Positions 1 through 10,602 of a DNA stretch of 64,000 nt are shown piece after piece. Made by a program: the position numbers and the translations under genes. Each line of letters begins with the position of its first letter. Positions within the stretch are counted from its first letter, which is position 1. The stretch is from Paraniabella defluvii (GTDB lineage Bacteria > Bacteroidota > Bacteroidia > Chitinophagales > Chitinophagaceae), in assembly GCA_019316985.1 (NCBI GenBank), contig CP079215.1, forward strand, positions 3,162,001 to 3,226,000, in the 5' to 3' direction. The notes below the pieces were generated by a model, which was not told where the DNA came from, searched no databases, and was given only the letters and a program-made list of their open reading frames with translations.

Positions 1-487
1 CCGTTATAAGCAGCTACGCCAAGATCTTCGAATGCTTTTGCTGTAGCTAATACACTGTCTTTACTGGTGAAGTTTACCGATGAAAAATCTACTTCCAGGT
101 TCCCGATGGCGTTACTGCCCAGGGCTTTTTGAAAAATTCGCGGTGCGCAATTTCGTGCAGCTTTATATCGTTGAAAAAGGCGTTTTGTGAAGCGCTGAAA
201 ACAGAAGAAGACTTTGCTACTACTTCAGTATAAAACGCAGCTTCCAGTTGTTCGAGCGCATAGGCGTAATTCAATATACCGATGTCATCCTTAAAGTCGA
301 GTGTTGCAGCGTTAGTATTATTGTTGTTGTTCCTGAATTGGTCGTACCAGTCGTTGTGTCCGCAGGAGGTTAGTAAGGCAGCGCCTGCAGTTCCCATGCC
401 CAGCGCAGAAAGAAATTTTCTTCGATTATAACCCTCTTTACCTGCGCCTGCGCCCGACGTGGTAAGAATTGCTTGTTCTGATTTCAT
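1..487 (-). CDS. Ferritin-like domain protein with Tat-type leader (partial, frameshifted)
   Basis: Partial gene running off the left edge. The ATG at 487 starts a leader containing NRRKFL followed by a hydrophobic Ala/Gly-rich stretch ending in LLTSCG, which looks like a Tat or lipoprotein-type export signal. An Asn-rich linker (residues about 50-55) precedes a four-helix ferritin-like segment with AYALEQLEAAFY and KLHEIAHREFF, whose Glu/His residues fit metal binding. The frame breaks at the T run 126-130 (one T short). Restoring it continues through ALGSNAIGNLEV toward position 1. The family resembles Ferritin_2 proteins, often found with ECF sigma operons in Bacteroidota as here. The longer open frame reaching 772 crosses a terminator hairpin and is not used. 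The specific substrate is unknown. Confidence 0.75.
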
Positions 488-840
488 AATACTTGATTTT
501 TGATTTGGAGATTGATTATGGGTACTTACAGGTGCCCTTTCATAGATACATACGAGATGCGGTAAGATGCGGATTCTCTTTTTAAAGAAAAGTTTTAATA
601 AGGGCGAGGAAGTAACGGAGAATAAAAACAGGGAATAGGGAAGGTGAACAGCAGGTTGCGAATGAAGTAGGGTGATAATTTTATAGGGGATGAATAAGAT
701 AGATTCGGATTTAATGGAATGAGTATCGGGTGTATAAAATATAAAAGGGGCTGCCCAAACCTGCAGCCCCAATACTGATATGTCACTCTAACCATGACAT
801 TAATAGTTACGGAAAATACGATAGAACGGATTTATAAAAA
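488..840. other. Intergenic region: terminator of the sigma operon plus leader of the ferritin-like gene
   Basis: No credible gene is seen in these 353 bases. The right part holds a hairpin (747-770) that ends the minus-strand sigma/anti-sigma operon. The left part should carry the promoter of the ferritin-like gene, but no convincing promoter box could be fixed by eye. Confidence 0.5.
747..770 (-). terminator. Rho-independent terminator of the ECF sigma/anti-sigma operon
   Basis: A perfect 8-bp stem (GGGGCTGC at 747-754 with GCAGCCCC at 763-770) encloses an 8-nt loop. On the minus strand it is followed by a T-rich tract, 70 bases past the anti-sigma stop. Confidence 0.75.
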
Positions 841-1653
841 TCAAATTTTGCCCATTACATACAATTGCTCAAGATTGGGGGCAGGGCTTCCGCCTTCGTT
901 TTCGAGCGTGATGGCAAATGCCTGCGCATGCTGTATGTTTTTTAACTTGCAAACAGTGTTGCAATTGCCCAATACACCAGCATCAATAGGCTTGCCGTCC
1001 ATTAAGGCCCAGAGCTGGTATTGCTTGCCTTTAGGCGCTTGAGGGAGGGCTTTGGCAACCAGGTAAACATCTTTGTTGTTTTTATCCCAGTATACAACAG
1101 CCTGACTGGACTCTTTGCCTGCAACACCGCTTAGTGCTACTTTGATCATGTCGGGACCGGTTATAAGCTGCATGTTCTTGTCCATCTCATCCAGCTTGGT
1201 TTGCATGGTGTTGTTATGGGCATATAGCTGATCACGCTGTAAAGCCAGTTGGCGATTTTCTGCTTCGAGATCTTTATACTTATTGTAAGTGTAAAGATTA
1301 AATGCTGCGCTGATTACGAACAATATTACAGAAGCGGCAGCCAGGTATTTAATAAATGGCGTTGTTCCTCTTCTTTCCAATGGAATTACCGTAGGCTCTT
1401 CAGTACCTGAACTGTGCTCTTCGTTCAGTTTTAAACCCAGCTGGTCGAATAAATTAGCTTTAACGTCCGGATTTACAGGTACAGCATTGCGGCTTGCAGA
1501 CGCTTCGAGTTCTTTTTCGAATGCCTGTATGGCCTGACCGATCTCAGGATGTTGCATACGAAGTTGTTCCAGCTCGGCTCTCTCCTCAGCGTCTGCCAGC
1601 CCCAGCACATAACTTTCGATTATGCCACTTTGTATGTACTCCTTTATGTTCAT
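841..1653 (-). CDS. RskA-like anti-sigma factor
   Basis: 270 residues. The N-terminal 70 residues form a cytoplasmic segment with an ASD-like start (YIQSGIIESYVLG). One transmembrane helix lies at about residues 101-121, followed by a coiled coil (about 126-165). The periplasmic C-terminal domain has the QYQLWALMDGKPIDAGVLG signature typical of anti-sigma-K factor RskA C-terminal domains. Its start overlaps the stop of the upstream sigma gene by four bases (ATGA), so the two are translationally coupled. By family knowledge it holds its partner sigma factor inactive at the membrane until a signal triggers release. The signal is unknown here. This is one of the few long genes in the window with no visible frameshift. 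Confidence 0.88.
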   Translation of the reverse strand: MNIKEYIQSGIIESYVLGLADAEERAELEQLRMQHPEIGQAIQAFEKELEASASRNAVPVNPDVKANLFDQLGLKLNEEHSSGTEEPTVIPLERRGTTPFIKYLAAASVILFVISAAFNLYTYNKYKDLEAENRQLALQRDQLYAHNNTMQTKLDEMDKNMQLITGPDMIKVALSGVAGKESSQAVVYWDKNNKDVYLVAKALPQAPKGKQYQLWALMDGKPIDAGVLGNCNTVCKLKNIQHAQAFAITLENEGGSPAPNLEQLYVMGKI

Positions 1654-2195
1654 GTATTACTAATCCTGCTTCTTAATTCAATTAAAGCTTTACGCAACCT
1701 GGTTTTTACCGTTCCCAAAGGTATGCCGGTTGTTTCGGCTATATCATTTTGGGTAAAACCTTCGAAGTAGCACATCTCCACAACTGTTTTATATTCCTCC
1801 CGTAAACTGTTTACAACTTTACGAAGACCAATAGCGTCTATATTTAAGAGGTCGTCTGCAGCTATTTCGTTGTTTCTGTCGGTAAGTTCTACATTTTGCC
1901 TGGAATTTTTCCAGTCTTTACTTCTTAGAGTGTCTATAGCAGTATTGCGTACAATAGACGACATCCAGGTAAAAAGCCGGCCCCGAACACTGTCAAAAGT
2001 ACTGGCCTGGTTCCATATTTTTACGAAACTGTCCTGCAAAACGCTATTCGCCAACTGCTCATCGGGAATAAAGCTGCGTACGATGCTGTTTAATGCGGCA
2101 GCATAGTTATCGTACAGATAGCTAAAAGCACCGGCATCACGTTCTTTTAATAACGCAACCAACTCCTGTTCCGTATATTTTTGTATGGCTTTCAA
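1650..2195 (-). CDS. ECF-type RNA polymerase sigma factor
   Basis: 181 residues, a usual length for ECF sigma factors. Region 2 is at about residues 20-90, including FTWMSSIVRNTAID. Region 4 is at about 120-175, with the helix-turn-helix FTQNDIAETTGIPLGTVKTRLRKA. It is the first gene of a two-gene operon with its anti-sigma factor. It probably directs transcription of an envelope or oxidative-stress regulon. The neighbouring ferritin-like gene is a plausible target, but no matching promoter could be verified. Confidence 0.92.
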   Translation of the reverse strand: MKAIQKYTEQELVALLKERDAGAFSYLYDNYAAALNSIVRSFIPDEQLANSVLQDSFVKIWNQASTFDSVRGRLFTWMSSIVRNTAIDTLRSKDWKNSRQNVELTDRNNEIAADDLLNIDAIGLRKVVNSLREEYKTVVEMCYFEGFTQNDIAETTGIPLGTVKTRLRKALIELRSRISNT

Positions 2196-2275
2196 TAGAG
2201 GAATTTCACATCAGTACCAGAGATACGAAAATTATACCAATACGGATTTAACTTTTAAAAATTTTCTTCACGGTG

Positions 2276-3470
2276 TTAAGCCAGTATCGGGTGGGCTTTA
2301 AATTCCTTGCTCCTGTCAAACAGGTACCGGTAAGTGGTAAGGGTACGGCTCCTGTGCGTACCCAGCGATTCAGCCACATTGATCATTTTGGGGTTGAATT
2401 CGCCTATCCATTGCATTTCATAATTTTCATAAATTGGTTTTCCCAGCTCATATTTGCCATTTTCAATTTTCAGGTTTTGAATGAGCCGGCAACCTTCTAT
2501 GATCATATAAGCGTCCACACCTTTTCCTGAAACTCGGGTACAATACCAAATACAAGGCCTACAAATTTGTCGCAGGGTTTCGTTTTCTTATACCATAGAA
2601 ATTTTACCTTATCCAATAACCCGAATTTCCCGTTCAGGTATTTAAACCATTGGTTTAAATCGGGCAGGTTTACCCAAATGCCAATAGGCTCATTTTTGTA
2701 ATAAATGATCCAGTTCACTCTTTCGTCCATAACCGCCTTCATAGACTGGAACATTTTGATAACGTTTCTTTCATCCAGTTGTTTCAGTCCGCCATGCCCG
2801 GCCCAGGCTTTATTATAAGCAATGGTAAAGTCTTTGGCATATTTGGGCAGGTTATTGGTTTTAATATTGTCGGAGGAGTAGTTAGGGTCTTTAGCCAAAG
2901 CCGCATGTCGCTCATAAAATTTTTCCTGTATCCGGCGGCCCACATTAAGTCCAAAACATATCTGGTTAAAAAGGGCCGGAAACCATAGTTCTCCAGCAGG
3001 TCTTTATAATATGCCGGATTATAATTCATCCGGTAAAGGGGCGGTTCAAATCCTTTTACCAGCAAGCCCCACCAGGTATCGCGTTCTCCAAAATTGATGG
3101 GGCCATCCATAGCGGTCATGCCTCTTTCAGCCAGCCAGTTTTTTGCGGCATCCAGCAATATATCAGCTGCAGCCTGGTTGTTGATGCAATCGAAAAATCC
3201 CATGCCGCCAACAGGGCCTTCATCGCCTTTCGTCTTATACTTCCTGTTAACAAAAGCGGCAATCCGGCCAATGAGTTGCCCCTGGCTGTCTTGTAATATC
3301 CAGCGAATCGCTTCTCCTGATCTGAAGGTTTTATTTTTTTCTTTGTCGAAAACCTCGTTGATATCTTTATCTAAAGGACGTATATAGTTAGGATCGTTTT
3401 GATTGATCAAAACATTCACTTTAATAAAGTCCCTGGCAAGCGCAGGCGTATTGACTTCAATAAGATTCAT
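2276..3470 (-). CDS. GNAT-like acyltransferase family protein (frameshifted)
   Basis: Three overlapping minus-strand frames (3470-2784, 2943-2503, 2518-2276) join into one protein of about 398 residues, with breaks near 2930 and 2515. The N-terminal part contains IRPLDKDINEVFD, GQLIGRIAAFVN and GGMGFFDC. The middle holds GPINFGERDTWWGLLV and PPLYRMNYNPAYY, and the C-terminal part contains YMIIEGCRLIQ. This arrangement matches a widespread Bacteroidota family related to GNAT N-acetyltransferases, whose substrate is not established. It lies alone between the sigma operon and the L,D-transpeptidase gene. The assignment rests on recognition of the overall pattern only, not on a demonstrated acetyl-CoA site. 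Confidence 0.65.
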
Positions 3471-3494
3471 GCTACAAAAATAGGCGGTGGCGCA

Positions 3495-5304
3495 TTATTC
3501 TGTGCCGGATGTTTTCTTCTTTCTGGCAGCCGCGATACTATCCTGTTTTCTTTTCAGCTCTAAGACTTCGTTTTTTCGCGCTATGGAGTCTTTTCTTTTT
3601 GCTCTTTCAGTTTAGCCAGGTCTTTTACTTTTTGAATGCTGTCCTTTACCGCCTTTTGCCTGCTGTAGCTGGTGCCAACGCTGTTCAGGAACATTTTTTT
3701 GGCAATAATGGCATCATGCCCGTAAATATCCTCCCTGAAGTTCAGCACGCTGCTGTCGTTAACCCACGCGGTGAAATAAGTGATGAGTACCGGTACAGGG
3801 TTTTTACTCTTACGTATTTCTCTTTATAGGTATGCATCAGGCTGTCTACCTTTTCAGCACTGTACCTTGCTGTATCATTTAAAATATACTCGGCCAGTTT
3901 GGCAGGCTCTTTTAAGCGGATGCAGCCGTGGCTATAGCTTCTTTTATCCCGGTTAAACAGGCTTTTAGCGGGGAGTCGTGAAAATATATATTATAACTAT
4001 TAGGAAAGAGAAACTTAACGAGGCCAAGCGAGTTCCAGGGGCCCGGCTTTTGCCGAACGCGTCCTTTAATGACCTCCATATGATTGCGCGCAAGGTAAGC
4101 CGCGCTGGGTCGGCCGTTCATCTCATTTTTAACGATGCTGGCGGGTACGTTCCAATAGGGGCTGAATACAATATTGCTCAGCCTGCCGGTAAATACGGTG
4201 GTGTTGTTACCTTCTTTACCTACCACTACATCCATATCCCAGGCCGGCCGGCCATATTCATATATATGTAGCTTAAATTCGGGTATGTTTACCATTATAG
4301 AGCGGCCGCTGTCTTTGGTAGCCCCTGGCAGCCAGCGCATGCGTTCCATGTTTATTAATATCTGTTGTATGCGCTCTTCCACCGAAATATTAACGTCTTT
4401 AAAAAGGTTTTGCCGGCGGTACCATCCGGCTTGTAGCCATAGGTTTTTTTAATTCGTTCACTGCATCAGCCAGCTCACTATCATATACATTGGTAAAAGT
4501 GCTATCCTCTCCAAATAAAAAGCCTTCGGCTTTTAATCTTCTTTTAATGTTTTTACGGCTGCATCGGTATAGCCCTTTTTCATGATCTCTACCTTGCTGT
4601 TCACCGTGGGCCATCCTCCCGCATCTTTAATCTGTTTATATTTTAGCAGCTGATCTTTTAATTTCAGGTATTGGGGTTTTGGGGGCGTATTCGTCGGCAT
4701 ACTGCCCATGACTGGTTAACACCGAATCCAGCATAGCTTCGAGCGTCAGTTTCTTTTTAGGAATATACCACTCCAGCGATTTAATGCTGAAATCGGGGTC
4801 TGACCCGAAAGCATGATCGGCATAGGTGTAAAAATACCGGGTCAGCAATATTTCTACATTCCGGTACAGGGAGTCGTTTTTAGGACGCAGGCTTTCCAAC
4901 CTGATCAGGGTTTCCATTTTGTCTGTCAGCCATTTATTGTAAACCGTGGAATCCTTCGAGTAATTCAGGTAATTTTTCAGCAAATTCCAGAAGGAAACGG
5001 TATGCTCCGGCAGGCCTTCCTTTGAAAACCAGGCGTACTGGTAATTGCGGCTGTTATAGAAGCTGGTAAGCCGGTTGCGCAAAGTGTCGTTAAGCTGGTT
5101 GGCCTCAAGAATAAGCCTAACATCCGAAGTATCAATGAAAAGCGAGTTGAACGAGTTGCTGGTATCGATGGTAACATCCACTTTTGTAATGACCTTTTCC
5201 CGTTCCTGTTTCTCCTCTTCCTTTGTCTTTGGTGCAAAGAAATTGCAGGACGACAGTAAAATCACGAAAAAAACTGTTGTAAGCAGCGGTTGTCTAAAAT
5301 TCAT
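3495..5304 (-). CDS. L,D-transpeptidase (YcbB-like, YkuD domain), frameshifted
   Basis: About 600 residues, broken by several single-base indels (near 4660, 4580, 4425, 3970 and further downstream). The N-terminus is a lipoprotein signal (VILLSSCNFF). A scaffold region leads to a peptidoglycan-binding-like segment (about 4440-4620), then the YkuD catalytic domain. On the minus strand, 3915-3935 encodes YSHGCIRL, the SHGC(I/V)R catalytic motif with its nucleophilic Cys. A Lys/Gln-rich tail ends at the TAA at 3495-3497. By family knowledge the enzyme makes 3-3 peptidoglycan cross-links or anchors proteins to peptidoglycan in the periplasm. The length fits YcbB/LdtD-type enzymes. It is monocistronic, with its own leader 5305-5533 shared divergently with atpD. 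Confidence 0.85.
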
Positions 5305-5495
5305 AGATAGGAATGAATAAGGGTATAAGATTTAGCACAAAATTAGCCGGAAAAAGAATAAAAACAGGGGTTGGCTGAATATATTATAGTAATTAATAGT
5401 ATGAAGCCGCCCGGGGCCTTTGCAAGTGGGGGTTGAGGAATGCCTAAATGTGAATAATTTGTAAAGTCGTTGTACAATAATACGCGGAGAAGCCT

Positions 5496-5503
5496 TACTT
5501 TTG
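5496..5503 (+). promoter_or_regulatory. Bacteroidota -7 element for atpD-atpC
   Basis: TACTTTTG matches the Bacteroidota consensus TAnnTTTG, 31 bases before the atpD start. A TTG at 5470-5472 lies 23 bases upstream of it and could be the -33 element. Confidence 0.55.
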
Positions 5504-5518
5504 CAGCCACAAAAATAA

Positions 5519-7022
<1,504 letters not shown>

Positions 7023-7119
7023 TAGTTGGTTAGACAATTAGCTGGTGTGCTAATGTAAAGCAATCTGCTTTAGCTGTTGAATTAGCAATTGGCCATTATC
7101 ATATTATCACATTATACAA

Positions 7120-7375
7120 ATGAAGTTAGATATTTTAACTCCCGAAGGCAGTATTTTTAGCGGCGAAGCTTACGGCGTTCAGATGCGGGAGTAACCGGTT
7201 CTTTCGAAGTATTGAACAGGCATGCTCCAATGATTGCAGCCCTGGGGAAGGCAAGCTGAAAGTATTGCAAGGAAGTCTGAACGGACCAGCTACATTCTAT
7301 ACCATTCAAAGCGGATTTGTGGAAGTACTGAATAATAATGTAACTGTGTTAGTAGAGGGCGCCAAGAAGCTTTAA
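7120..7375 (+). CDS. atpC: F1 ATP synthase subunit epsilon (frameshifted)
   Basis: Short epsilon subunit of about 85 residues, starting MKLDILTPEGSIFSGEA and ending VTVLVEGAKKL at 7375. One base is missing near 7188-7192, after VQM, and another near 7240, so no single long frame survives. Restoring frame gives GVTGSFEVLNRHAPMIAAL, typical of the epsilon N-terminal beta-sandwich. The helical C-terminal domain of the E. coli protein is absent, as is usual in Bacteroidota. It lies 97 bases after atpD and before a terminator. Confidence 0.9.
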
Positions 7376-7399
7376 TATTTTGTACCTGATTTTTTTAGG

Positions 7400-7428
7400 A
7401 TCCCAGGGCTTATCGCTCCGGGATTTTT
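7400..7428 (+). terminator. Rho-independent terminator after atpC
   Basis: A stem of ten pairs with one mismatch and one G-U pair (arms 7400-7409 and 7415-7424, loop TTATC) is followed by a T tract. It lies 25 bases past the atpC stop. Confidence 0.7.
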
Positions 7429-7429
7429 A

Positions 7430-7680
7430 TTGGGGCAAATCCAGGTTTGGGCTCCCGTTATATGGTTTAATGAGCAGAAAAAGAAGGAAGACATTTTTGA
7501 AGAGCAGTTGGTAGAAAAGAGCCAGCTGCAGATAATAAGAGGCGGAGCTGAAATATCTAATTTTGCTTTTACCGAGGGTTGGGGATATGCCAATCCTACC
7601 GGTACGCTTATCATTCATAACCGTACCTTGTGCGAGGAGCTAAAAAGTAATACAGCCGGATTAAAAGACAATGCATTGTT
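7430..7680 (+). CDS. Possible small protein between two terminators (unrecognised)
   Basis: An open frame from a TTG near 7430 encodes about 85 protein-like residues (IIRGGAEISNFAFTEGWG, GTLIIHNRTLCEEL) and runs into the next terminator hairpin at 7681. It sits just after the atpC terminator. No family is recognised, no ATG start or signal peptide is evident, and the frame may be disrupted. It could be a small gene, a gene remnant or chance. Confidence 0.25.
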
Positions 7681-7709
7681 AAACCGGGGTAGAACGCCTC
7701 GGTTTTTTT
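7681..7709 (+). terminator. Rho-independent terminator
   Basis: AAACCG at 7681-7686 pairs with CGGTTT at 7700-7705, with further G-C pairs inside. The 3' arm runs into a seven-T tract. Its presence suggests transcription through 7430-7680. Confidence 0.65.
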
Positions 7710-7732
7710 ATTGCATACAGTTGATGAAAGCG

Positions 7733-8090
7733 TTAGTTGGAGGAGCCCTGTAAAAACACCCGGGTTCGCGCGATGCCAAACTTATGCCCGGTAAGGTGTA
7801 GTTGCCTGTTGGTCAATCTGGCATCACAAGCTACCCAGCCATAGGCGGGCGTATACGCCAGGCCGTTTTTAAAACAGCCATCTTTATACACCAGGTCTTT
7901 CAAAACCAGCTGTCCTTTTTTTCAGTTTGGGTTCGGGCTCGCCAATCCAGTGCATCACACCATAATACTTCCCGTTTTGCTCAAAAATCCGGATAGAACG
8001 GGTTTGTTCGGGGTTAAGCCATATCCCGGTGATATCGTTACCGGAAAATAAAGAAAAATGGAAAAGCAGCGACAGCAGTAAAATAGTCAT
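7733..8090 (-). CDS. DUF2147 family exported protein (frameshifted)
   Basis: About 118 residues after joining two frames at about 7915. The N-terminus is a signal peptide (LLLSLLFHFSLFSG). It is followed by the DUF2147 hallmark GIWLNPEQTRSIRIFEQNGKYYG, then LVYKDGCFKNGLAY, GWVACDARLTNRQL and HLTGHKFGIARTRVF, ending at TAA 7733-7735. DUF2147 proteins are small periplasmic or outer-membrane lipocalin-like proteins of unknown function. The break lies in a short T/A run. It is convergent with the small frame at 7430. Confidence 0.8.
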
Positions 8091-8479
8091 CAGTAAATAT
8101 TGTGTGAAGTGAAAAATGAAGCAACGATCAACGGCTCATTCAACAACAACAATATTTTAGGTGGGTAGATGTCATATTTTTTAGTCTATTATAAAGATAG
8201 ACTATGTTTTTCAACCAGCAAAATATAATTGGGTAAGTGTAAGAGGCGGCTCTTATATTCCCCTATGAAGCTGCGGTTTGTATCTGTAACCTCCACAGTG
8301 AAACCGGATGCTCCTGAAAAAGGAATGAATAGATCGTCCCTTAGGAAAAAAAAATGTTACGTCGCAAATACGGTCATCCATGCATTTTATGCCGGCGCTA
8401 ATTCGCCAGCTAAAGCAGAAACCTCGTCACACGGCCGGTTCTCTGAGGAGGCCGAATTAATGGATGATATCTGAATGCA
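8091..8479. other. Intergenic region with a small inverted repeat, no confident gene
   Basis: An inverted repeat TAGTCTA (8182-8188) / TAGACTA (8198-8204) lies about 95 bases upstream of the DUF2147 gene and could be an operator or weak terminator. An 81-residue plus-strand open frame (8229-8474) has a poor start and no recognisable features, so I do not call it a gene. Confidence 0.4.
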
Positions 8480-8932
8480 TTACCTGGCTCCCACCATTGC
8501 GCCCAGGGCAGAGAATATAAAGAGCAATACGTAAAGACCGATCATTATAATAGTTAATATGCCTATAAACTTAAAGTACCGTTTAAGATATAAAAGCGAC
8601 TGGTTAAATCCTGAGGCGTCGTTGGTTCTTATACTGGCTCTCACCGCGCTTCCGAATTTATAAAGCATAAAGGTGGGATAAAAAGCTATGGCGCAGAGAA
8701 CCAAAATGTAAATCGTAAAAAATGCACTTCCAAAAGCAGCAAAAGGAGTCCCGGAGGCAGCCATTAAGCCGCTCATCAATGAACCGGCAAATAGTCCGAA
8801 AACAAGCATGATCCCAAGTATTACAAACCCCACAATAGCAAGAAACCTCGACCATTTGCCGGCTTCCTCCAGGTTGATCTTTCCATACTGGTCCAATAAT
8901 CCGTTATCATTAAAAATGTTGCTGTTCTCCAT
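8480..8932 (-). CDS. DUF5362-like integral membrane protein
   Basis: 150 residues with an acidic cytoplasmic N-terminus (MENSNIFNDNGLLDQYGKI) and three to four hydrophobic helices (about residues 28-58, 65-90, 120-147). The pattern EEAGKWSRFLAIVGF and SLLYLKRYFKFIG is typical of the small Bacteroidota membrane proteins grouped as DUF5362. The function is unknown. It is monocistronic and unbroken. Confidence 0.7.
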   Translation of the reverse strand: MENSNIFNDNGLLDQYGKINLEEAGKWSRFLAIVGFVILGIMLVFGLFAGSLMSGLMAASGTPFAAFGSAFFTIYILVLCAIAFYPTFMLYKFGSAVRASIRTNDASGFNQSLLYLKRYFKFIGILTIIMIGLYVLLFIFSALGAMVGAR

Positions 8933-9150
8933 ATCTTATTTTTTAAGTAATAAAAAGGTAATTAGTAAAAATATCACCCGGCCTGGCAGGAAAGCACTGA
9001 AGCTTTGTTGACCGATGCTGAAAATTTTAATTGTTGCAGGTTGCTACTGTTGGCAGAGGGTTGCTGGTTGGGTCATAGTTTTAAGTTTGTAGTTAATATT
9101 TGTTCTAAGCTAGAATAAGTTTTTTAAATCAGCAACATAATTATGTAAAA

Positions 9151-9180
9151 TTAATGGCATCCCTTGCCGGATGCCATTAA
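9151..9180 (-). terminator. Rho-independent terminator after the DUF4197 gene
   Basis: A perfect 12-bp stem (9151-9162 with 9169-9180) around a 6-nt loop is followed on the minus strand by TTTTA. It is 32 bases downstream of the DUF4197 stop codon. Confidence 0.8.
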
Positions 9181-9211
9181 TGATTATTAATATAACAGGT
9201 TCTTATTAAAA

Positions 9212-9933
9212 TTAATTTGCGGTGGAACGATTTCCTGCCTGCAGGTCGGCATAACCAAAAACACGTTGTAACAGGGGCGTGGTGCGTGCCGAAATGTTTG
9301 AACGGATATCTTCTTCCTTATTGGCTACATATAAAAACATGGCATCTATAGCCCTGGCGGCAATAAACTCGTTAAGGCTTGGCTCCAGCTTTTTACTGAT
9401 CAAAGGAATAGAATTGTAGGCTTTGGCCAAAGTATTATATTCGTTGCCGGCGCCTGTTGTGCGAATGGTGCTATCCACTATAGGACGAAAAGCTGTCATT
9501 AATTGTGGGCTCATAGCGCTTTTAAAGTATTGGGTAGCGGCATTTTTATTCCCGCTCAATAAAATGCCTGCAGCGTCGCCGATGCTCATATTCTTTACCG
9601 AATTTAGGAATATGGGTTTGGCTTTTTGTACTGCTAATGACATTGCGTTTGTATACTTAGCCGTTACATTATTCACCACCTGAGTCAATCCCAGGTCCCT
9701 TAAAGTCTTTTCTATTTTTGCCGCTTCTCCGGGAAAGGCAAACCGAACCAGTGCATTGCCCTGGTTGGGATTGGCAAATGCGTCAAACCCGCTAAACAGG
9801 CCCTGGGTCAATGCTTCTTTAAGCCCCTGGGCTATTTCAAAATTGGAAAGTGTTCCGGCAACATTTTTTAGTGTGTCACAACCGGAAAAGAAAAAGTGCT
9901 GCTTAATGCACAAACAAATAATAATCTTCTCAT
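9212..9933 (-). CDS. DUF4197 family lipoprotein (frameshifted in the signal peptide)
   Basis: About 240 residues. The true start is the ATG at 9933 (MRRLLFVCALSS), which joins the main frame after one missing T near 9892-9897 to give a lipoprotein signal ending FFFSGCDTL. The body contains IAQGLKEALTQG, GNALVRFAFPGEA, MSIGDAAGILLSG and ALDAMF-like ARAIDAMFLYVANKEEDIR, which fit DUF4197. The function is unknown, although homologues are annotated as periplasmic proteins. It is transcribed alone toward a strong terminator. Confidence 0.82.
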
Positions 9934-9970
9934 GCTCGATTTGTTGTTGTAATTATCCCGCGAAATTAAT

Positions 9971-10515
9971 TCATTCTGGGGTCCAGGGGGCATTAATGAT
10001 CAACTCATATTCGCCACCCAGTTCTTTCAGCACATCTTTCCACAATTCCTTCTCGTTGCCGGCAAAAACAAATTTTACAGCAGCAGGGGCTACAATCCAC
10101 GTTCTTTCTTCCATTTCGGTGTTGAGCTGACCCGCGCTCCAGCCGCTATAACCTAGGAAAAACCTGATCTTGTCAAGGTCGGCAGTTCTGGAATTAATCA
10201 GTTCTATCAATTTGTCAAATTCGCCACCCCAGTAAAGCCCTGCTATAATTTCTTTGCCCCCGGTATCTCTTCCGGATATTGATGTACAAAATGCAGGGTA
10301 TTCAGTTCAACCGGACCTCCTTCGAAAACAGGGATCTTAAAATCGCCCAATTCGGGTACCAGTTCGTCGATCGAATAGTCGAGCTTACGGTTCAGTACAA
10401 AACCAAAGCTGCCCTCGTCATTATGCTCACAAAGAAAAATAACCGTTCTTAAAAAATTAGGATCGTCCAGGTGAGGGTTGGCTACCAGTAATGTTCCATT
10501 GGCGGGATCTATCAT
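9971..10515 (-). CDS. YqgE/AlgH family protein (frameshifted)
   Basis: About 181 residues, the standard length. The N-terminal frame carries GTLLVANPHLDDPNFLRTVI, SFGFVLNRKL and FEGGPVELNTLHFVHQ. The C-terminal frame carries FFLGYSGWSAGQLNTEME and ends in a typical Trp-rich tail (NAPWTPE). The two join at a lost base in the run near 10255-10260. YqgE proteins are conserved cytosolic proteins of uncertain role (formerly linked to alginate regulation). It is divergent from the histidine kinase across an 87-base spacer. Confidence 0.9.
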
Positions 10516-10602
10516 AAAGCCAATATAGTAAATTTTTATTAAAACGCCTGGCTGTTAAGGGCATTTATAAAAAGTTAAATATAGTATGCTTTTAAGTGAA
10601 TA

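Noticed and set aside
488..772. N-terminal extension of the ferritin-like gene up to 772
   Set aside because: The extension passes through the terminator hairpin at 747-770 and encodes no leader; the ATG at 487 gives a proper export signal.
8229..8474. Plus-strand open frame of 81 residues
   Set aside because: Weak start, no signal or recognisable pattern, no ribosome-binding site and no good neighbour. Kept only as part of an intergenic entry.
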